This document shows positions 17,278-23,667 of a stretch of 23,667 nt of DNA, in pieces. Origin of the DNA: Haplomitrium mnioides (lineage: Eukaryota; Marchantiophyta; Haplomitriopsida; Calobryales); NCBI GenBank assembly GCA_049999725.1, contig JBNGIS010018356.1, positions 1-23,667 of the forward strand, given 5' to 3'. Under the pieces are notes generated by a model, which made no database searches, had not been told where the DNA came from, and worked only from the letters and a program-made list of their open reading frames with translations. The position numbers and the translations under genes were made by a program. Numbering within the stretch: the first letter of the stretch is position 1; each line of letters begins with the position of its first letter.

Positions 17278-19690
17278 CATTAAAAAACCATCCTTTCATT
17301 GATACATATGTGACATTAAAAACCCATCAATTTACTATTATGTTTGTGACATTACAAAACCATCATTTCAATGATGTGTATGTGACAATCATATTACAAA
17401 ACCATTGTTTCACTCATATGTATGTGACATTACAATGCCATCCTTTCACTGATACGTATGTGACATTACAAAACCATCCATTCAATGATACCTTCAATGA
17501 TACCTTTTTGACATTACAAAACCATCATTTCACACATACGCATGCCATGTTACAAAACCATCAATTTCTTTATACGTATAAGACGTTGAAAAACCATCCT
17601 TTCACTGATACATATGTGACATGAAAAACCCATCAATTCACTATTACGTTTGTGACATTACAAAACCATCATTTCAGTGATGTGTATGTAACAATCATAT
17701 TACAAAACCATCAATTCACTGACATGTATGTGACATTAGAGAACCATCATTTTACTTAAATGTATGTGGCATTGCAAAACCATCACTTCAACGATGCATA
17801 TGTGATATTATAAACCATTGTTTTGCATATGTGACATTATCAACCATTGTTTCACTCATATGTATGTGGCATTACAACACTATCCTTTCACTGATACGTA
17901 TGTGACATTACAAAACCATCCATTCAATGATACCTTTTTGACATTACAAAACCATCATTTAACTAATACATATGTGACATTACAGAACCATCATTTGAAT
18001 GATATGTATGTGGGATTCAAAAACCATCATTTTACTGATACGTATGTGACATTAAAAAACCATCCTTTCACTGATTAGTCAGTGACACTACAAACCCATT
18101 ATTTCATTAATATGTATGTGAAATTACAAAACCATAATTTCTATAGTATGTTTGTGACATTACAAAACAATCATTTCACCGATGTGTATGCAACATTGCC
18201 AAGCCATCATTTCACTAATACATACTTAACATCACAAAACCATTATTTCACTTATATGTATGTGACATTACAAAACCATCATTTCACTAATACTTTTGTG
18301 ATACTACAAAACCATCATTTCTTGTGATATTACAAAACCATCATTTCTCTTATACACATCTAACACTACAAACCATAATTTCACTGATATGTACGTGATA
18401 TGAGAAAATCATCATTTCACTAATACGTATTTGATATTACAAAACCATCATTTCACTCATGCTTTTATGACATTACAAAACCATAATTGTGTATGTGACA
18501 TTGCAAAGCCATCATATTAAAACCATGATTGAGTATGTAACATTGCAAAACCATAATATTACTTATACGTATAAGACACTACAAAGTCATCCTTTTGCAT
18601 ATATGTATGTGACACTTCAAAACCATTCATTTAATAATATGTGTATGATACAACAAAACCATCATTTACATGTGAAACATTACAAAGTCTTCAATTGATT
18701 AACACGTATATGACATTACAAAACCATCATTTCGCTTATATGGACATTACAAAACCATCATTTCACAGATTCTTATTTGACACTACAAACCCATCATTTC
18801 ACTAATAGGCATGTATTATTACAAAACCATCCTTTTAGTGATAGTTATGTAACATTACAAAACCACCATTTCACTCATATGTATATGACACTAAAAACCC
18901 TTCATTTCATTAATGAGCATGTGACATTATTAAACCATCATTTAATTAATACTTATACGACATTACAAAGCCATCATTTCACTTATATAGATGTAACATT
19001 GCAAAACAATCATGTAGTGATACAAATATGAGATTACAAAACCATCATTTGACTCATACGTATGTGACACTACAAAAGCATCCTTTCACTAATACGTATG
19101 TGACACAACAAAATCATCCTTTTACTTATATGAATGTGACAATACAAACCCATACTACAAACCCATCCTTTCAATATTATGTATGTGACGCTACAAAACC
19201 ACTACTTACATATATGACATTACAAAGCCATCATTTGGTTGGTACATATATGACAGTACATATATGACATTACAAAGCCATCATTTGGTTGGTACATATA
19301 TGACAATACAAAACCATCATTCCACTAATGCAACATTGCAAAACCATCATTTCACACATATGTCTTTGACACTACAAAACCATCATCTCACTAATACATA
19401 TGCAACATTACAAAACCATGCTTTCACTGATACTTATGCAACATTACAAAACCAACCTTTCACTGATATGTATGTGACAATCAAAAAGCATCATTGCACT
19501 AATACGTATATGACATTATAAAACCATCTTTTTCACTAATATGTATGTGAGAATACAAATCCATCCTTTCAATGATGCCTATGTGAAATTACAAATCCAT
19601 CATTTCATTAATATGTATGTAGAATAAAAAAACATCAATTGAGTTTTACGTATGTGACATTACAAAAACATCAATTCACTGAAATATATG
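17100..19690. repeat. 36-bp satellite array, about 70 degenerate units
   Basis: The unit is GTGACATTACAAAACCATCA followed by TTTCACTGATACGTAT (36 bp). ATACGTAT inside it is a palindrome. Copies differ by substitutions and small indels across 2.6 kb. Because 36 is a multiple of three, long open frames appear on the plus strand that read VTLQNHHFTDTY over and over; these are by-products, not genes. Longer duplications are layered on top: blocks about 306 bp apart (17311 and 17617 areas), 442 bp apart (17441 and 17883) and a near-perfect 50-bp tandem copy at 19208-19307. Confidence 0.95.
17172..17275. repeat. (TA)n microsatellite with a 10-N gap
   Basis: Pure TA/AT dinucleotide repeat on both sides of an assembly gap of 10 Ns at 17219-17228, so its true length is unknown. 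It sits inside one satellite unit near the start of the array. Confidence 0.95.
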
Positions 19691-19798
19691 TGTTATAGGG
19701 ACATATATATACCCAATATAAGTAGTCATCCATGATCTATTCTACTCATTCGTCTTGGAGACTCCCGTATGTATGTATGCGGTGCTCAGGCAATAACA
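19691..19798 (+). repeat. 5' LTR of the copia element, only 108 bp
   Basis: Starts TGTTATAGGG and ends CAATAACA; TGTTAT and ATAACA are perfect inverted ends. It contains a TATATATA box at about 19703-19711. The right LTR is outside the window, so the ends rest on the inverted termini and on the internal domain that follows. Confidence 0.6.
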
Positions 19799-21640
19799 CG
19801 TTATCAACACGACGGACTCTACAAAATTTTTTTCCGCATGCGCTCCATCTGCACCAGCACCTAAAGAAGCTCCCGTATACTCATTATTTTTTTGCACACT
19901 CACTTTTTCTCTCTCTCAGCGTTGAATTTTTTTTCCCACTTCTGTAGGAGGACATTCTTTCCTTACATATTTTATATCTCTAATGCATATTTCCTTTTTT
20001 TTTTCCTCCCACCATTTTGCTCCCCATTCATTCATTTTTTTCTCTCTTTTGAATGCCTCTTGTACGAACTAGGGCGCGCTCACCTTCACAACCTTAGCTT
20101 ACTTTGTTCAAACATTTTTTTTTCTCTTGCTCTTTGTGGACCTTGCTGTAGCTCGATGCTCCGCCTTGCAATTTCTTGCTCCTTTGCTTGACTATCCTCG
20201 CTCTTTGATTTGACGACGCTCGGTACATTCACTCAATGACCTCATGTTTCTTGTTCGGCAAACTTCTTACCTTTTCTTTGTGCTCAACATATACTGACCT
20301 TCCTGCTTGGTGACACTTCGTGGTACCCACTTGGGGACCCTTCTGCTCTCTACTCGACGACATCTCTTCCTGCTGCGACCTCACAGGTGACCTTTCCTTT
20401 CTTTTGTTTACCTTCATTTGACGACATCAATGCAACATTGGTTTACTACCTTCTTTCCTCGTTGACTCCAACAAAGCACCACAAGATCCTATGCTTGTCC
20501 GAGGCTGACTTGCATTGTATCCTCCTTGTTTCTCTTTCTTTGTTCCTTGCCTTGAATAGATTAAAGGTGTCTACCCCTCCTGCTCTTCAACAACAACGCC
20601 TACCAGGTCACACTCTCCTATTTTGTTATACTTCCATTGCAATCTCTCTTCACTATTTCAATCCCTGGTTCTTCGTGGGACTCTTGTCTTCTCCATTTTC
20701 TTTGTTAGAAACTATCCAGCACATGAGACAACACCAGCATATACAGCCGTTCTTCTTCGACACCAGAGTATACAAACCCTTACACCAGACTCTTTCATCT
20801 TACCTTCCTTTGTTCGTTTCTAACATTGAAGGATAAGCATCCAAGCTTCCTCCCCCCCGCTTCCTATTGTTCTTTCCTTCTTAGTTTCTGGTATTGCCTT
20901 GTTACTGTTTTAGTTCTCTTTTGCCCCTCACGACAGGAGCACCATGGAAGCAAGGGAAGAGACAAGGCATATGCAACACATACCTGTACACAAGCTCAAC
21001 TTACTTGTCCATGCAACAACAAAGACTCAGCCAGAGATACTTTCGATGAAAGATACCTTCATGCAGACGACTACACAACGTTGTATCGTCATCCAACAAA
21101 ATGGCAATATTGTATCTTGCCACTTAAGGATCTTTCACTTAATATTCCAAAACTTTGTGGTTCAACTTTCTCAACCCATTTCTTGATTATCTTTGATTGA
21201 TTCTTTTCTTCTTCTCGAAACGAATCTATCCCTCACAAGGGATGTACTCTTTGATTCTTAAATGCTTCTAATAGAGAATACAAGTGACTCACTCTAACAG
21301 CAAACACTGACCCTGTCACCTCCATGAGCTAAACCCCTATTTGGCCATACCTGCAATTGTAGCTCTTTCTTCTTCACAGAATCAGTATTGCAGAGAGGCA
21401 CTACAACAATCGGGGACTACGCTCACACAAGGATGACACTAGGAGGACACACCACAAGCACATCAAAAGCAATAGAGACATACTTATACAGGGCAATTTC
21501 TCTTATCATTAGCAACCTTAATTTCTTATTTCATTTCTCGGTAGTATATACCGATTGACTCGCATTTAGTCAACTCTTTCTTGTTTTTCATTTCAGTTTT
21601 TGATTTTTTCACTTAAAGCAGAAAACATAAACAAGTACAT
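19799..21640 (+). other. Copia leader, long and pyrimidine-rich
   Basis: It begins CGTTATCAACACGACGG, where the primer site should lie, though it does not match the usual initiator tRNA-Met site. From about 19880 to 20640 the strand is strongly T- and C-rich. Long open frames here (for example 20387-20836) look like leucine/serine/phenylalanine-rich by-products of that composition, and I cannot tie them to a family. No Gag N-terminus is recognised. Confidence 0.5.
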
Positions 21641-22405
21641 GGGTCCATGATTGACTGAACTTAGGTGGATCCCCAATCTACCAAGTATAGACAATCACAA
21701 CCCTGACCCAACAGCTGCACTCGCTAGACAATCTGGTTCATCTTTCTCATTCACAAGTATTCTCAACAAAATAGAGCACAAACCTACAAATGGCATATAT
21801 AGAATCTCTAAAATTCTAGGCTTTGAGATTGGATGGATCCAACCACTCGTTTCTCATTTTAGCATCACAATCTCACAATATGCAATTCACTCGATACTTT
21901 GAACTCATAGCATACATGCTACTAGCTGAAAAACATCAATTACTCCTTGTGAAAAACGCAAAGGAAAAACCCCTTGTGTCTGCCGCTACCTCACAGAACC
22001 ATGAATCACACTTTACAAGGACTAGGCTGCACCCCCAATCTAGAAACAAAAACCTTTCAAGAGGTAGAGGAAGGGGACACTCCAGATTCAAGGGGAGCAC
22101 CACCAATCAACCTCCGACCCCCAATAACAGGGATCGACATAGCGAACATCGCACATCGACGACACCAAAATGTGCTTCATAGTGCACATGGAACAATAGA
22201 GGTGGAAGACAATCTTATAGAGGTTGGAAAACTCACTCTCATTCGTGCCAGCCCCAAACAACTTGCAATCGATGTGGCACACGTGGCCACACCCAACCCA
22301 CTTGCAGAGTACCAACACACCAAGGGCGACTATACCAACAAAGCATCAAACCACGAGATACAAGGCAACTTGCTGGAATTGACAGACATGGATGTATATC
22401 CTTAG
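21640..22405 (+). pseudogene. Copia Gag, C-terminal part with zinc knuckle
   Basis: In the frame of 21823 the text AEKHQLLLVKNAKEKPL is followed by an Arg/Gly-rich stretch (SRGRGRGHSRFKG) and, after a stop at about 22180, by NNRGGRQSYRGW and the zinc knuckle. This is the usual end of a plant copia Gag. The N-terminal capsid part is too decayed to trace with confidence before about 21780. Confidence 0.65.
22264..22305 (+). other. CCHC zinc knuckle of copia Gag
   Basis: CNRCGTRGHTQPTC fits C-x2-C-x4-H-x4-C exactly. It is in the same frame as the Arg/Gly-rich Gag block at 21823-22182, separated by a stop. Confidence 0.85.
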
Positions 22406-22429
22406 TACACTCTACATCCTAAAAGTCAC

Positions 22430-22690
22430 ATGACTTATTCATATCTGTCCAACCAGAAAAACGACTCTAAGATAGCCTACATTGTAGACATCGGATCTTT
22501 GCATACTATATTGCAAGACCAAAAATACTTCTCCTCGATCAAACCTTTTTCCAGGCCTATGACAACAATTTCCGGCCACAATCAAATTGAAGAAGTACAT
22601 GGTCGAGCAACCATACTATTTCCAAATGGAACTAGACTGGATATTTAGTCTAGTTTATGCACCTACAACAACCAGAAACCTCATCAGCTT
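22430..22690 (+). pseudogene. Copia aspartic protease, active site altered
   Basis: The frame reads AYIVDIGSLHTILQDQKYFS, then TTISGHNQIEEVHGRATILF and PNGTRL, a copia protease by pattern. The catalytic D-S/T-G has become DIG. The stop at 22646-22648 is followed in frame by SLVYAPTTTRNLISF, the usual end of the domain. Confidence 0.8.
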
Positions 22691-22799
22691 CTAGGATATA
22701 TGACAAAACGGTTTCCACATTCAAACAAGATCTTTTCAAGACACTGAAGTCTTCCATATCATGAGTACAACAACAATAGGATTTGATATATGTGAATCC

Positions 22800-23667
22800 T
22801 TCTCACTATCACCACCTAGACTGTACACTACCAAATAATGCTCATATCATGTCTCTACGAAATCAACCTCCACAGCTCTCATATGGCACAACCGCCTAGG
22901 GCATCCAAGCTAAGACATGTTCTACCGCATCAAAAATGATAGCAAAGGCATACCACAGAACGAGCCCATTGCCATTGGATAACCCATGTTTAGCATGCAC
23001 ACAAAGAAAACTAAGAATTGCTCCTTCCCACGACAAAACATCAATCATGATTCCTTGATTCCTCGAGGGAATCCATGCTGATGTCTGTGGACTAATCCAC
23101 CCACCTTCGGGACCATTTCGATACTTCCTTATCACCATAGTTGCATCATCCAAATGTTCAGAAGTATCCCTTCTCAAAATCAAAAACATGGTCTTCCCAA
23201 AAATGCTGTCCCAAATCTTGAAAATCTCAACACAATTCCTTGATTACCCAATCAAAAATCTGAGAGTAGACAACGTCGAAGAGTTCTCTTCACAAACTTT
23301 TGACAATTTCTGCACATCTTCTAACATAGACATACAATATACAGTTCCACATGTACACTTTCAAAATGGCATTGCAGAATTTGCTATTAAGAGAATACAA
23401 CTCATAGCAAAACCAATACTCCTAAATTCAAACCTCCTCACCACTGCATGAGGACATGTAGTCATGCACGCATCATCTCTATTGCGCTACAGACCATTGC
23501 GCTACAGACCATTTACATTCAATAAGAATTCCCCACACCAACTTGCAGTGGGAATTCCAACACATATATCATATCTACGTATATTTGGCAGCCTTGTACT
23601 TGTCCCAATCTTCGGACCACACCAAACAAAGATGGGACCACCACGTCAAAAAGGCATATATATATAT
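22800..23667 (+). pseudogene. Copia GAG-pre-integrase and integrase core
   Basis: The zinc-binding part reads IWHNRLGHPS, a stop, MFYRIKNDSKGIP, then after a frame change CLACTQRKLRIAPS, so both His and both Cys are present. The core has the first Asp in HADVCGLI, the second in LRVDNVEEFSS and the Glu in HFQNGIAEFAIKRIQ. Stops occur at about 22912, 23056 and 23449 (a Trp codon turned TGA in TA*GH). An in-frame tandem duplication of 15 bp (23481-23510) repeats LRYRP. The sequence continues HLRIFG-like (YLRIFGSL) and KMGPPRQKGIYI to the window end. Confidence 0.85.

Larger units (their letters stand above)
19691..23667 (+). mobile_element. Ty1/copia retrotransposon, decayed, cut by the window end
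   Basis: A short LTR, a long leader, the Gag end with CCHC knuckle, protease, then integrase on the plus strand. Protease-integrase order before any RT is the copia order; RT and RNase H must lie beyond 23667. Stops and frameshifts occur in every domain. It abuts the 36-bp satellite at its left end, so it probably inserted at or into the array. Confidence 0.85.

Noticed and set aside
17112-17624. Long open frame across the TA repeat and satellite
   Set aside because: It crosses an N gap and is made of TA dinucleotides and 36-bp satellite units; the protein is a by-product of a period divisible by three.
17100-19690. CRISPR-like array (36-bp repeat length)
   Set aside because: Units are contiguous and degenerate with no unique spacers, no leader and no cas genes, in a eukaryotic context.
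20387-20836. 149-codon open frame as a membrane protein gene
   Set aside because: The strand is very T/C-rich, which gives hydrophobic open frames by chance; no motif and no homologue recognised. Kept only as leader.

Overview
The window reads as nuclear DNA of a land plant with a large, repeat-rich genome. The evidence is plant-type Ty3/gypsy and Ty1/copia retrotransposons, one nested inside another, a Ty3 element primed by initiator tRNA-Met, spliceosomal-type introns, plant-like AT-rich intergenic DNA, minisatellites and a short assembly gap (Ns) in a (TA)n run. No bacterial operon, tRNA, rRNA or CRISPR was seen. A gymnosperm, fern or other non-angiosperm is possible from the look of the integrases, but that is a weak inference.

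Layout. (1) 1-3451, minus strand: a decayed multi-exon gene, start codon near 3451, C-terminal exons running off the left edge. (2) 3913-5520, plus strand: a decayed unrecognised gene containing a 122-bp inverted repeat. (3) 5650-15073: a 5'-truncated Ty3/gypsy element (integrase end, 3'UTR, polypurine tract, one LTR of about 3.07 kb). That LTR is split by a structurally complete 5006-bp chromovirus (7279-12284), which has 433-bp LTRs and a perfect 5-bp target duplication GAAGG. (4) 15338-16250, plus strand: the C-terminal end of a second gene copy related to (1), with a matching short intron, one in-frame TAG and a poly(A) signal. (5) 16330-19690: a 37-bp repeat cluster, then a 2.6-kb satellite of 36-bp units. 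(6) 19691-23667: a degenerate Ty1/copia element with an unusually short 108-bp LTR and a 1.8-kb pyrimidine-rich leader; the window ends in its integrase.

The most interesting signal is the pair of homologous, intron-bearing gene fragments at the two ends (minus strand around 1-724, plus strand around 15350-16216). The right copy carries a QKP segment followed by a degraded SAM-binding loop, in the order expected for the C-terminal half of a beta-class (N6-adenine/N4-cytosine) DNA methyltransferase. Both copies are accompanied by clusters of short palindromic repeats built on GTCCATGCGCGCATGGAC-like cores. The methyltransferase assignment is inference from motifs; the homology between the two loci is seen directly.

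Almost all coding sequence here carries stops or frameshifts. The window is a graveyard of mobile elements and gene copies rather than a set of working genes.
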